Counted from the stretch's first letter, positions 52,164 to 61,249 are shown. The stretch: 64,000 nucleotides of DNA from Oleiharenicola sp. (GCA_025363455.1 JANYDW010000041.1:1-64000), one strand, 5' to 3'. Made by a program: numbers and translations. Notes: generated from the letters alone by a model not told the origin.

Positions 52164-53264
52164 ATGAGTGCTGATACCGAGGCCAAGCTGCTGCGGGCGA
52201 AAAACCGCCTCTATGTTCTCTGCCAGCTGGTCGGGTGGGGCGGGCTGATGGGCATGCAGTTGTTCTACCAGAACGTGGAAGGGACTCACGGCCGCAGTCG
52301 CGATGCGGCGATCACGGTCATGATCATGCTGATGGGCCTGTTGCTGACCCACTATGTCCGACCCCTGATCAAGCGCTGGGGCTGGATGGAACTTGGGTGG
52401 GCCGCCCTGCTGCCTCGCGTGGCGGGAATCTCGGTCGCAATGTCCGTCGGGTGGTCCGTCGTGGGGTTCGGTTATGTGTATGGGGTGCTGCTAGAGCCCT
52501 GGACCTCAAAATACAGCCCCGTGTTTGCGATCGGTGTTGCGACCTTTAACGGCGTGTTCGTTTTCCTCGGCTGGTTTTGCGTCTATTACATCTATCACGC
52601 CTTTGAACGCTTGCGGCGCATGCAACTCGAGCAGCTCCGGCTGGCGGCCAGCGTTAAGGAGGCCGAGTTGCGGGCGCTGAAGTCGCAGGTCAACCCACAC
52701 TTCCTCTTTAACTCGCTCAACAGCCTGCGGGCTTTGATTGACGAGGACGCACCAAAGGCCCGTGAGTCGGTCACCCGCCTCGCCAACATGCTGCGCTATT
52801 CGCTGCAATCGGGCCAGCAGGAGACCGTGCCGCTCGAGGAGGAGATTCGCATCGTGGAGGACTACCTCGCGCTTGAGCTGATCCGTCACGAAAGCCGGCT
52901 CCGCGTGCGCTGGGCGGTTTCCGACGACGCCCGGGCGCGGCCGGTGCCGCCGATGCTGCTGCAGACCCTGGTGGAGAACGCCGTCAAATATGGCATTTCC
53001 ACCCGACGCGAGGGCGGGGAAGTCGCGATCACGGCCGGCCTCGAGGCGGACAATCTCCACATCGCGGTCACCAACCCCGGCGAGGTGGCCACCCCGGCCA
53101 GCGCCGCCGCCGCCCGGGCCGGCTCGTCTACCGGGGTGGGCCTGCGCAACGCCTCGGAGCGGCTGAAACTGCTCTTTGGCGACCGGGCCGGGCTCACGCT
53201 TGCTGCGGAGCCGGCCGGCTGCGTGACCGCTCATGTCCTGATCCCAGCCAAACCCGTCAAATGA
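52164..53264 (+). CDS. LytS/YehU-type sensor histidine kinase
   Basis: A 366-residue kinase. Four N-terminal membrane spans (LYVLCQLVGWGGLMGMQLFY; VMIMLMGLLLTHYV; ISVAMSVGWSVVGFGYVYG; FNGVFVFLGWFCVYYIYHA) and then the His_kinase domain with phospho-acceptor His in SQVNPHFLFNSLNSLR and the ATPase N-box LQTLVENAVKYGIS. ATG 52164 is chosen; upstream frame to 52017 lacks family similarity. ATGA overlap with its response regulator. Confidence 0.9.
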   Translation: MSADTEAKLLRAKNRLYVLCQLVGWGGLMGMQLFYQNVEGTHGRSRDAAITVMIMLMGLLLTHYVRPLIKRWGWMELGWAALLPRVAGISVAMSVGWSVVGFGYVYGVLLEPWTSKYSPVFAIGVATFNGVFVFLGWFCVYYIYHAFERLRRMQLEQLRLAASVKEAELRALKSQVNPHFLFNSLNSLRALIDEDAPKARESVTRLANMLRYSLQSGQQETVPLEEEIRIVEDYLALELIRHESRLRVRWAVSDDARARPVPPMLLQTLVENAVKYGISTRREGGEVAITAGLEADNLHIAVTNPGEVATPASAAAARAGSSTGVGLRNASERLKLLFGDRAGLTLAAEPAGCVTAHVLIPAKPVK

Positions 53265-53986
53265 AAACCCTCCTCATCGACGACGAGCGCCTGGCCCGCA
53301 GCGAACTCCGTCGCCTGCTCGCGGCCCATCCCGACATTGAGATTGTCGGCGAGGCCGTAGACGTGGAGGACGCGGCCCAGAAGGTCGCCGAACTCAAGCC
53401 CGGCCTGCTTTTTCTTGACGTGCAGATGCCCGGGGCAGACGGGTTCAGCCTGCTGGAACGGCTCGAGCCACCACTGCCGGCGGTCATCTTCACGACGGCA
53501 TACGACGAGTTTGCGGTGAAGGCTTTCGAGTTCAATGCGCTCGACTACCTGCTCAAGCCCGTGGATCCCAACCGGCTGATCGCCGCCCTCGAGCGGCTGC
53601 GGCACCGGGAAAGCACCGCCCCCAGGGGAAGCTCCGACTCGACCCACCGGCTCGCGCTGGAAGACAAGGTCTTTGTGCGCGAGGGTGACCGCTGCTGGTT
53701 TGTGGCGGTGAAGAACATCCGGTTGCTTGAGTCGGAGGGCAACTACACGCGCCTGCACTTTGACGACCAGAAGCCGCAGCTTTTCCGCTCGCTCACCGCG
53801 ATGGAGGAGCGGCTCGATCCCCGGAGTTTTTTCCGCGCCAATCGCAAACAGGTGATCAACCTCACCTGGGTGGAAGGTATCGAACCTTGGTTTAGCGGCG
53901 GTCTGCTGGTGAAACTCAAGGGCGGGCTCAAGGTCGAGCTTTCCCGCCGCCAGGCGCAGGATTTCCGCGAACGCATGAGCCTATGA
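53261..53986 (+). CDS. LytTR-family response regulator
   Basis: A 241-residue regulator. The receiver domain (1-120) has the acidic pocket LIDDERLAR, phospho-acceptor D53 in LLFLDVQMPGADG, and the Thr/Lys switch (FTTAYDEFA; LLKPVD). The C-terminal LytTR DNA-binding domain starts at DKVFVREGDRCWF and includes LLESEGNYTRLHF and FRANRKQVINLTW. Paired with the kinase upstream, and directly before an ABC exporter, it likely controls that exporter. Confidence 0.92.
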   Translation: MKTLLIDDERLARSELRRLLAAHPDIEIVGEAVDVEDAAQKVAELKPGLLFLDVQMPGADGFSLLERLEPPLPAVIFTTAYDEFAVKAFEFNALDYLLKPVDPNRLIAALERLRHRESTAPRGSSDSTHRLALEDKVFVREGDRCWFVAVKNIRLLESEGNYTRLHFDDQKPQLFRSLTAMEERLDPRSFFRANRKQVINLTWVEGIEPWFSGGLLVKLKGGLKVELSRRQAQDFRERMSL

Positions 53987-53991
53987 GAAAA

Positions 53992-54110
53992 TGACTGAAA
54001 AACTGAATGGCTGAAGAGCTGAAAGGACGCGAGTATCACCGCCAACCGAGGCCCGACAGACTTTCACCCGCCGATCCAGCCCTTCAGCTTTTCAGTCCTT
54101 CAGCCCTTTA
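53992..54110. repeat. Palindromic element before the ABC exporter
   Basis: TGACTGAAAAACTGAATGGC, TGAAGAGCTGAAAGG pairs with CAGCCCTTCAGC, TTTTCAGTCCTTCAGCCC. Arms of about 34 bases carry several CTGAA/TTCAG copies. It fills the gap between the regulator and the ABC genes and could give transcription read-through control. Confidence 0.7.
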
Positions 54111-54871
54111 TGATCATCGCCCGCCACCTGACCAAGACCTTCAAGGACAAGAAGCGCGGCATGGTGACCGCGGCAGCCGATGTCTCGTTCACCTGCCAGC
54201 CGGGCCAGATCTACGGATTGCTCGGGGCCAACGGGGCAGGCAAGACCACGACGCTCCGCCTGCTCGCCACCCTGCTCAAACCGACCAGCGGCACGTGTAC
54301 CGTGGCTGGGCACGATACCGTCAGCGCGCCAGAAAAGGTGCGGGCCAACGTCGGCTTCCTCGCCGCCAGTACAGCGCTCTACGGCCGGCTTACCGCCCGG
54401 GAGATGATCACCTATTTCGGCCGGCTCAACGGCATGGCGGACGACATCATCCGCGCGCGGCTCAAGGCGCTGGCCGACGAGCTCGACATGCACGAGTTCC
54501 TCGACCGCCGGTGCGACAAGTTTTCCACCGGCATGAAGCAGAAGACGTCCATCGCCCGCACGCTCATCCATGACCCCGCGGTGATGATCTTCGACGAGCC
54601 GACCCTCGGGCTGGACGTGATGACCGCCCGCGCGATCGTGAAGTTCGTGCGCGAGTGCCGAAATCGCGGCAAGACCGTCATTTACTCCACGCACGTGATG
54701 AGTGAGGTCGAGAAGCTGTGCGACACCATCGGCATCATCCATGCCGGCCGGCTCGTTGCCGAGGGCACCCTGCCGGAGCTGCGAACCCGCTTTGGCGAAA
54801 CCGACATGGAGGAAGTCTTTGTCAAGGCGATCGGCGGCGAGGCCGCCCTGGCCGAGGCACTCAAGAACTGA
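54110..54871 (+). CDS. ABC transporter ATPase, NatA-like
   Basis: A 253-residue ATPase. Walker [12 protein letters not shown]-loop, signature [19 protein letters not shown], Walker [13 protein letters not shown], and the switch His in [12 protein letters not shown]. NatA-type (sodium/antibiotic exporter) by overall pattern and by the next gene. No Shine-Dalgarno; leader TCAGCCCTTT-ATG lies inside the palindrome. Works with the permease 13 bases downstream. Confidence 0.9.
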   Translation: MIIARHLTKTFKDKKRGMVTAAADVSFTCQPGQIYGLLGANGAGKTTTLRLLATLLKPTSGTCTVAGHDTVSAPEKVRANVGFLAASTALYGRLTAREMITYFGRLNGMADDIIRARLKALADELDMHEFLDRRCDKFSTGMKQKTSIARTLIHDPAVMIFDEPTLGLDVMTARAIVKFVRECRNRGKTVIYSTHVMSEVEKLCDTIGIIHAGRLVAEGTLPELRTRFGETDMEEVFVKAIGGEAALAEALKN

Positions 54872-54884
54872 AGGCAGCCTCCGC

Positions 54885-56108
54885 ATGAACTGGCACTACA
54901 TTCTCACCATCTATCTAAAAGAGCTGAAGGATTCGCTGCGTGATCGGCGCACGCTGATTTCAATGCTGCTGATTCCCACCCTGTTAATGCCCCTGATCAT
55001 GCTGGGCTCGATCACCATCATGACGCGGGTGATCAAGCAGGCGCAGGAAGAGGCCACGACCCTGATCGTGCTGGGCGGGCAGGATTCGCCCGCCGTGATG
55101 TCCGCGCTCAAGGCCGAGAAGAAATTCCAGTTGGTCGATGCCGGCACTAACTACAAGCAGGCGATCTCGGAGAAGCGCGTGCGGGTCGCGGTGGAAATCC
55201 CCGCGGGTTTCGAGGCCTCGCTCAAGGGTGGTGCTTCGCAGACCGTCATGATCTACCACTACGAGGGTGAGATGAAATCTGGCATGGGCGCGGGCGAGGT
55301 GGAGAAATTCTTTCGCAACCTGCGGGACAAGACGGTGGAGACCCGGCTTACCGACCGGGGCCTGACTGCCGACCTGATCAAGCCCTTCGAGGTGAAGCGG
55401 CAGAACGTCGCTCCGCCCGAGAAGGTAGGTGGCAACATTTTCGGCGGCATTGTGCCCTATTTCATCATCCTGCTCTGTTTCACGGGCGCGATGTATCCGG
55501 CAATCGACCTCACGGCGGGCGAGAAGGAACGGGGTACCATGGAGACTCTCCTGTGCAGTCCGGTACACCGCGTCAATATCGTGCTGGGCAAGTTCCTCAT
55601 GGTGATGACCGCCTCCGTGGCGACGATCGTTGTCTCTCTGCTTTCGTCGAGCGCCAGCCTGCTGATCGGCGGATCCATGATGGCCGGGCGGGGCGGCGGC
55701 GCGGCTAAGGCGGCGGCGAGCATGGGCCAGATACCAACGATTGATCCGGCCGGCATTCTCGGCGTGTTTATCATGGTCACCCCGGTCGCCATGCTCTTTG
55801 CGGCGGTGCTGCTCACCATTTCGCTTTTTGCCAAGAGCTACAAGGAGGCGCAGAGCTACGTCTCCCCCTTGATTGTTGTCGTGGTCATGCCGGCGATGAT
55901 GGGCATGCTTCCGGGCATTGAACTCAGCGCGAAGACTGCGCTCGTGCCGATCATGAATCTTTCCCTTGTATGCAAGGAGATGCTCTCCGGGGTCTGGCAC
56001 TGGAACTACATCGCACTTATTTTCGGTTCCACTTGCGTCTACGCCGCGATCGCACTGGGCCTGGCCGTGAAGATGTTCAACCGGGAAGACGTGATCTTCC
56101 GGGCATAA
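54885..56108 (+). CDS. ABC transporter permease, NatB-like
   Basis: A 407-residue ABC-2-type permease: an N-terminal span (LISMLLIPTLLMPLIMLGSI), a large extracytoplasmic domain (about 40-190), and five C-terminal spans starting IVPYFIILLCFTGAMYPAID, followed by the ABC-2 signature AGEKERGTMETLLCSPVHR. NatB exports Na+ in Bacillus with NatA; cargo here is not known. ATG 54885; an in-frame extension to 54702 overlaps the ATPase gene. Confidence 0.9.
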   Translation: MNWHYILTIYLKELKDSLRDRRTLISMLLIPTLLMPLIMLGSITIMTRVIKQAQEEATTLIVLGGQDSPAVMSALKAEKKFQLVDAGTNYKQAISEKRVRVAVEIPAGFEASLKGGASQTVMIYHYEGEMKSGMGAGEVEKFFRNLRDKTVETRLTDRGLTADLIKPFEVKRQNVAPPEKVGGNIFGGIVPYFIILLCFTGAMYPAIDLTAGEKERGTMETLLCSPVHRVNIVLGKFLMVMTASVATIVVSLLSSSASLLIGGSMMAGRGGGAAKAAASMGQIPTIDPAGILGVFIMVTPVAMLFAAVLLTISLFAKSYKEAQSYVSPLIVVVVMPAMMGMLPGIELSAKTALVPIMNLSLVCKEMLSGVWHWNYIALIFGSTCVYAAIALGLAVKMFNREDVIFRA

Positions 56109-56114
56109 GCAGGC

Positions 56115-56138
56115 GGCGTTTCTCGAGACGGAAACGCC
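56115..56138. terminator. Weak hairpin after the NatB-like gene
   Basis: GGCGTTTC-N8-GAAACGCC, six bases after the stop region. No T-run follows, so termination may be factor-dependent. Confidence 0.4.
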
Positions 56139-56316
56139 GGGCTAGTCGAAGAATTATACGGCGAACCGGCGGGCCTATTGCAGTTGATTTGTCACTGGAT
56201 GGCGGCGCATTTCATATTTCGGTAAAGCCCGACGAGCGGGAGTAAAGCCCGGGTAAATAGCCCCCGTGCCTCTAGGCGGCCGGAACTCAGGCTGCTATAG
56301 TCCCGTCCCACTCACC

Positions 56317-56820
56317 ATGAATCCATCCACCACACCCGATACCCAGGAAGCCGCGCACCTTGAGAAACTGCGCACGCAGATTTCCACCGATATCGAGGGC
56401 ATGCACCAAAAAGAGGCCAGCCTCAAGGAGTATGAGCAACGCCTTCGGTCGCTCGTGGAACAGGCCCAGCACGCTCCCGCGCTGCAGAATGCCAATCAAA
56501 ACTACGTGACTTCCGGGCCGAACAGCCAGGCGAGTCTCGATTCTGAATGGGAAAAATATGACCGGGCCCACGCCCTCCTGGAAGCAGCCCGCCGCGGCCT
56601 GTCCGACGACCGTATGGCGCTGAAGGACCGGGAAGAGCGATTGACCGCCCGCGAGGTGGAGGTAACCCGGCGCGAAGCGTGGGTCAAAGTCCGTGAGCAG
56701 GAATTGGCGGTGGTGGGCCAAGCGCAAGCCGCGGCCGCCGCGCTCAAAGCCAAGCCATCCTTCACCACCGCGCCGTTCCTGGCCGCCAAGAATCTATTTT
56801 CACACGGCAAGTCCTCTTGA
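56317..56820 (+). CDS. Coiled-coil hypothetical protein
   Basis: A 167-residue protein rich in Glu, Arg, Ala and Gln with long heptad-like stretches (HLEKLRTQISTDIEGMHQKE; LKDREERLTAREVEVTRREA). Predicted two coiled coils separated by QNYVTSGPNSQASLD. No membrane segment until the hydrophobic-light tail; no family recognised. Followed by a strong terminator. Confidence 0.7.
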   Translation: MNPSTTPDTQEAAHLEKLRTQISTDIEGMHQKEASLKEYEQRLRSLVEQAQHAPALQNANQNYVTSGPNSQASLDSEWEKYDRAHALLEAARRGLSDDRMALKDREERLTAREVEVTRREAWVKVREQELAVVGQAQAAAAALKAKPSFTTAPFLAAKNLFSHGKSS

Positions 56821-56845
56821 GCTGACAGCGGTATCCTACCCAGTA

Positions 56846-56875
56846 CCCGGGCCTCGCAAGGGCCCGGGTTTTTTT
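56846..56875 (+). terminator. Rho-independent terminator
   Basis: CCCGGGCC-TCGCAAG-GGCCCGGG followed by seven Ts. Ends the coiled-coil gene. Confidence 0.92.
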
Positions 56876-56939
56876 CGCGGCTAACCGATCGATAACTTCT
56901 TGCTTGCGCCATTGGCGGGCAATCCGCATCAAGCCAGCC

Positions 56940-57056
56940 GTGAACCACGTCTCCAATCTGCGCCTGTCCAAAACCGATGCCGTCATGGCCTCGGGTAAAC
57001 GCGCCTGGTGGATTACCACGGCTCGGCAAATGGGGACTCTCGCGAATTACGTCTGA
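56940..57056 (+). CDS. Possible 38-residue small protein (or sRNA unit)
   Basis: Between two strong terminators (56846-56875 and 57090-57120) lies a 38-codon ORF from GTG: VNHVSNLRLSKTDAVMASGK then RAWWITTARQMGTLANYV. Third positions are GC-rich (28 of 38 codons), as in the local genes. A separate transcript of about 200 nt must end at the second terminator. It may be a small protein or a small RNA. Confidence 0.4.
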   Translation: MNHVSNLRLSKTDAVMASGKRAWWITTARQMGTLANYV

Positions 57057-57089
57057 TCACAGAAAATTAAAATCCCTCTCACTGCCGAG

Positions 57090-57120
57090 CCCGACTCATC
57101 CGAGTCGGGTTTTTTATTTT
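57090..57120 (+). terminator. Rho-independent terminator
   Basis: CCCGACTC-ATCC-GAGTCGGG followed by TTTTTTATTTT. Ends the short transcript unit starting after 56876. Confidence 0.9.
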
Positions 57121-57235
57121 CCCCACCCAACCACATCATGCCATGCCCACGCTCACTCCACCCCCTCCCTTAACCAGAACCCAGCCTTACCCCGCGACCC
57201 CGCGGGCCAGGCCATCGCGCGCCACCGCGACCGTG

Positions 57236-57925
57236 ATGGAACTGCCCGCCGTGTCCTTCTTCGGGCGCACGCTTGAGGAATACACCCGGTTCTTCGCCCT
57301 CGACCCGGCCACCCTGCGCGGCCGGGCGGTGCTCGACGTCGCCGCTGGCCCGTCGTCCTTCACGACCGAGGCGCACCGGCGCGGCATCGATGCCGTGGCG
57401 GTGGATCCACTCTACAACCAACCGCCAGCGGCGCTTGCTGCCCGGATCCGGGAAGACTACGCGCGGATGTTCCTGCAGATCCGGGCCAAGCCACGGCTCT
57501 TCCGCTTGAAGTCATTCGCCAGCTTCGATGAAGCCGAGGCCGACCGGCGTGCGGCTGCATCGCGGTTCCTGGCCGACTACGAGGGCAATGTCCGGCATGG
57601 CCGTTACGCGCGTGCCTCGCTGCCGCTACTGCCGTTTCTCAACGGAGCCTTCGACCTCGTGCTATGCGCGCACCTGCTCTTCATCTACGCCGCCCGCTTC
57701 GATTTCGCATGGCACGTCACGGCTTGCGCCGAGCTGGCCCGGGTCAGCAACGGCGAGGTACGCATCCACCCGCTATGCGGCCCGGACGGCAAGCCCTATG
57801 CCGAACTTGAGCGGCTTAGGTCGGAGCTGGGTGCTCTGGGCATCACCAGTGCCGTCGTGCGCGTGAAATATGAATTTTTCGCCGGCAGCAGCTCCATGCT
57901 GGTGCTGAACCCGCTATCGCCATGA
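57236..57925 (+). CDS. Class I SAM-dependent methyltransferase-like protein
   Basis: A 229-residue protein with a Rossmann methyltransferase start: GRAVLDVAAGPSSFTTEA (motif I), AVAVDPLYNQPP (motif II acid) and FDLVLCAHLLFIYAARFD (motif IV). Target unknown. ATG 57236 is used; an in-frame ATG at 57143 would add 31 low-complexity Pro/Thr/Arg residues. Its stop overlaps the next gene (ATGA). Confidence 0.82.
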   Translation: MELPAVSFFGRTLEEYTRFFALDPATLRGRAVLDVAAGPSSFTTEAHRRGIDAVAVDPLYNQPPAALAARIREDYARMFLQIRAKPRLFRLKSFASFDEAEADRRAAASRFLADYEGNVRHGRYARASLPLLPFLNGAFDLVLCAHLLFIYAARFDFAWHVTACAELARVSNGEVRIHPLCGPDGKPYAELERLRSELGALGITSAVVRVKYEFFAGSSSMLVLNPLSP

Positions 57926-58257
57926 GCGCACCCGCCGCCTTGGCCCGCACTCCCCAGCCCCCGTATTACGCGGTCATCTTTACGTCGCATCGTACCGACG
58001 GCGATCGCGGCTATGGCGCCATGTCCGATCGCATGGTGGAACTGGCGGCGAAACAGCCCGGTTACCTGGGTGTGGAAAGCGCCCGCGGGTCTGACGGCTT
58101 GGGCCTCACCGTTTCTTACTGGCGCGACGAGGCGTCAATTCTCGCCTGGAAATGCGAGACCGAGCACCAGCAGGCGCAATGCGCCGGCCAGCAGACCTGG
58201 TATGCGGACTACCAGGTGCGCATCGCCAAGGTGCAACGCGCTTACGGCAAGCCTTAA
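57922..58257 (+). CDS. Antibiotic-biosynthesis-monooxygenase-like (ABM) protein
   Basis: A 111-residue ferredoxin-like ABM fold: YYAVIFTSHRTDGDRGYG, GYLGVESARGSDGLGLTV, SYWRDEASILAWKCETEHQQ, AQCAGQQTWYADYQVRIAKV. Usual roles are monooxygenation of quinone-like or heme substrates, often as dimers. Translationally coupled to the methyltransferase; convergent with the ABC-F gene (4-base overlap of ends). Confidence 0.85.
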   Translation: MSAPAALARTPQPPYYAVIFTSHRTDGDRGYGAMSDRMVELAAKQPGYLGVESARGSDGLGLTVSYWRDEASILAWKCETEHQQAQCAGQQTWYADYQVRIAKVQRAYGKP

Positions 58258-60110
58258 ACCTTTTCGAGCTCCGCCAGTTTGCTGGCGGACGTCTCCCAGG
58301 CCTTGGTGGCCGTGGCCAGCTGGTCAACGATCACACTGAGCTCCCGGTTCAGGTGCTGGGCCTTGCCGGGTGAGTTGTATGTCTCCGGGGCCTCGAGCTC
58401 GGCGGTCAGTTCGTTCTGTTTGGTCTCCAGTTGGGCGACCTTCTCTTCCAGGTGGCCGACCTCGGTGCGGAGCTTCTTGATCTCGGCGGGATTGGATTTC
58501 TTCGCCGCCGGCGCCGGGGCGGCGACAGGTTTATCCTGCTTCGGCCGCGCATCAGTGAAGCCGGCCGTCAGAGCGGCGCGGGCATTGCTGGCCTTGGATT
58601 TCTCCAGGTAATAGTCGTAATCACCGGCGTAGGGCGTGAGCCGGCCACTGTGGACATGCAGCACGGTCTTGACGAGCTGGCGGATGAAATACACGTCGTG
58701 GCTGATGAAGATGAACGTGCCCTCATAACTCTTGAGCGCCTTGACGAGCGCGTCGATCGACGGGATATCGAGGTGAGTCGTCGGCTCGTCCATCAGCAAC
58801 AGGTTGGGCGGATTGACGAGCAGGCGGGCAAGGGCGAGGCGGGACTTCTCGCCACCGGAGAGCACGGAGACTTTTTTGTGGACGTCGTCCTTGCGGAAGA
58901 GGAAGCCACCGAGCACGGCGCGCGCCTGTTGCTCGGTGAGCTGGTTTTCGTTGGTACGCAGCTCCATCACATTCTCGAACACGGTAAGGTCGAGCTTGAG
59001 GTTGTCCGCGCGGTTCTGGGCAAAGTAGCCCGGGATGACATTGCTGCCGAGGTCGCACACGCCGCCTTGGATCGGAATAACGCCAGCAAGGATCTTGAGC
59101 AACGTGGACTTGCCCGCGCCGTTGGGGCCGACGAGCACGATCTTCTGGCCGCGCTCGGCCTCGAAGTTCAGGTCGCGATACACGACGTGGTCGCCGTAAG
59201 CTTGCTGGACATTCTTGAGGTTGATGACCTTGAGTCCGGAGCGGAGCGGCTGGGGAAAACGGAAATTGATGCGCGCGAGGTCCTCCCACGGCTCCTCGAC
59301 GGCGACGTCCTTGAGCCGCTCGATCTGCTTCTCCTTGGACTTGGCCCGCGAGGCCATGGAGGCCTTGGCGCCGAAGCGATCGACGAACTTCTGCAGGTGC
59401 GCGATTTCGCGCTGCTGGTTCTTAAACTGCGCGGCCTGCTGCTCCTTGCGGGCATCCTTCTCGTTCAGGTAGTCGTCGTAGTTGCCGGTGTATTTGTTGA
59501 GCGTGTTGTTGCGCAGCTCAAGGATACCATTGCAGAGGACGTTCAGGAACTCGCGGTCGTGGGAGATGATGACGAGGCCGCCGGGGTAGCGGGTAAGGTA
59601 ATCCTGGAACCAGAGCAACGCCTCGAGATCAAGGTGGTTGGTCGGCTCGTCGAGCAGAAGCAGGGCGGGCTCGCTGACGAGTAGGCGGGCGAGGTGGGCG
59701 CGCATGACCCAGCCGCCGGAAAAGGACTTGGCCTGCTTGTCGTGGTCGGTCTCGCGGAAACCGAGGCCGGCGAGGATTTTCTTGGCGCGAGGCTCGAGGG
59801 TCCAGTCGATGTCGTAGTCGTCATCGTTCTCCGGCATGAGCTTCTTGCCGCTGGTGGCGATCGAGAGGATGGACTCATCGCCGACGGGCGCGCTTTCCTG
59901 GGGCAGGTAGCCGAAATCCGCCCCGCGTTCCCACTCGATGGTGCCCTCGTCGGCCTGTTCCTCGCCCAGGATGAGGTTGAACAGGGTGGATTTGCCCGCG
60001 CCGTTGGGGCCGACGAGGCCAAAGCGGTCAGTGCGCGCGACGAAAAGCGACACCTGCGAGAACAGTTCGCGGGTGCCGTAGGACTTGGAAACGTCGGCGA
60101 GGGTCAGCAT
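58254..60110 (-). CDS. ABC-F family ATPase
   Basis: A 618-residue soluble protein with two ABC domains: Walker A GPNGAGKST near 40 and again near 340, signatures SFSGGWVMRAHLARLL and LSGGEKSRLALARLL, and the linker between them. A C-terminal coiled coil (KLRTEVGHLEEKVAQLE) is present. ABC-F proteins act on ribosomes during translation or antibiotic resistance; this one is closest in layout to YdiF/Uup-type housekeeping members. No transmembrane part. Confidence 0.92.
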   Translation of the reverse strand: MLTLADVSKSYGTRELFSQVSLFVARTDRFGLVGPNGAGKSTLFNLILGEEQADEGTIEWERGADFGYLPQESAPVGDESILSIATSGKKLMPENDDDYDIDWTLEPRAKKILAGLGFRETDHDKQAKSFSGGWVMRAHLARLLVSEPALLLLDEPTNHLDLEALLWFQDYLTRYPGGLVIISHDREFLNVLCNGILELRNNTLNKYTGNYDDYLNEKDARKEQQAAQFKNQQREIAHLQKFVDRFGAKASMASRAKSKEKQIERLKDVAVEEPWEDLARINFRFPQPLRSGLKVINLKNVQQAYGDHVVYRDLNFEAERGQKIVLVGPNGAGKSTLLKILAGVIPIQGGVCDLGSNVIPGYFAQNRADNLKLDLTVFENVMELRTNENQLTEQQARAVLGGFLFRKDDVHKKVSVLSGGEKSRLALARLLVNPPNLLLMDEPTTHLDIPSIDALVKALKSYEGTFIFISHDVYFIRQLVKTVLHVHSGRLTPYAGDYDYYLEKSKASNARAALTAGFTDARPKQDKPVAAPAPAAKKSNPAEIKKLRTEVGHLEEKVAQLETKQNELTAELEAPETYNSPGKAQHLNRELSVIVDQLATATKAWETSASKLAELEKV

Positions 60111-60168
60111 GGGAACCGGTCAATGAGCCGGTTTGCCGGGCCGTCGTCAACCGTCTGTTTTACGACCA

Positions 60169-60298
60169 AACCACAAGGCAGGTTTGCCACAAAAAGGCAC
60201 AAAAATATCCGACGGCAAGTGAAGCACTTAAGGCTATAGCGGCGCGGAGAATCAGCAAAAGCGGGACGGAATCTTTTCGTGCCTCTTTGGGGCCAAAT
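60169..60298. repeat. Extragenic palindromic element, family A copy 3
   Basis: AACCACAAGGCAGG, CCACAAAAAGGCACAAAA and the partner CTTTTCGTGCCTC, TTTGGGGCCAAAT. Less complete than the two prp copies. It lies between the ABC-F start and the epimerase stop. Confidence 0.65.
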
Positions 60299-60306
60299 CC
60301 CTTGGG

Positions 60307-61173
60307 TCAGAGCGGAAAGAAGTGCTGCTGCTTCCAGCCGAGGAGCTTTTTGAGGCGGGCGTTGGAGATGAGGGCCTTGCGGCCGGTGAGCGGGCCCCGG
60401 AAGTCCTTCACGCCGGGCAGGAACTGCTTGATGAGCTTCTGTGACGGGATGTTCGAGGAGCTGTCGTCCGCGGCGATGATGACGGCTTCGCAGCCGAGGC
60501 CGCCTTTCTCGATCGCGAGGCGGCAGCCGATGGCGAGGTCGCGGGAATCGATGTAGGACCACAGGATGCGCAGCCGGTCTTCGGGGTGGGCGAAACGCGC
60601 TTTGAGGCCGGCATAGTCCTCGGGGCACACGACATTGCCGATGCGGAAGGAAATGATCTGTGTGCCGTCGCGCCGATGAAACATGGCGGCGGTGGCTTCG
60701 TTGACGACCTTGGTCAGGCCGTAGGTGTCCTCGGGGAGCTGCGGATGAGCCTCGTCGATCGGCAGGTAGTGCGGCTCGAAGAATTTATCGGCGAAACAAA
60801 TGCCGTAGGACGACTCGCTCGAAGCGATGACGGCCTTCTTGATGCCCAGCAGGCCGCAAGCTTCGAGGACGTTGTAGGTCGTGAGGCTGTTGACGCGGAA
60901 AATCTCATCGTTGGGGTTCTCGTGGGCCCGCGGAATGGCGGCCATGTGGATGACGCCGGCGTAGGGCGCGCGGTTGCCGGTGCCGTGCGGGGAGAAAGCG
61001 GCGACGACCTGGCCGAGTTGCGTGAGGTCGGCCACGATGGTGCGGCACAGCGGGCCGGCGGGCCGGCGGGTGTCGACGTTGATGACGTCGTAGCCTTCCT
61101 CGACGAGGTGCTTGACGATCCAGTGGCCGGCCTTGCCGCTGCCGCCGGTGACGATGATGCGTTTGGTTGCCAT
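60307..61173 (-). CDS. NAD-dependent epimerase/dehydratase
   Basis: A 288-residue extended SDR with TGGSGKAGHWIVKHL (nucleotide fold), VIHMAAIPRAHENPND, ASSESSYGICF (Ser) and YGLTKVVNEA (Tyr/Lys). Likely acts on a nucleotide or free sugar acid, such as uronate dehydrogenase-like enzymes; the DTYGLTK layout recalls that group. Leader CAACCCTCCCCCT-ATG has no Shine-Dalgarno. Confidence 0.87.
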   Translation of the reverse strand: MATKRIIVTGGSGKAGHWIVKHLVEEGYDVINVDTRRPAGPLCRTIVADLTQLGQVVAAFSPHGTGNRAPYAGVIHMAAIPRAHENPNDEIFRVNSLTTYNVLEACGLLGIKKAVIASSESSYGICFADKFFEPHYLPIDEAHPQLPEDTYGLTKVVNEATAAMFHRRDGTQIISFRIGNVVCPEDYAGLKARFAHPEDRLRILWSYIDSRDLAIGCRLAIEKGGLGCEAVIIAADDSSSNIPSQKLIKQFLPGVKDFRGPLTGRKALISNARLKKLLGWKQQHFFPL

Positions 61174-61249
61174 AGGGGGAGGGTTGTGCCGAAAGCTGCC
61201 CAGCGGACGAAAATCCGCAAACGGGAATCAGCCTGTGCCAATCAGTGCC

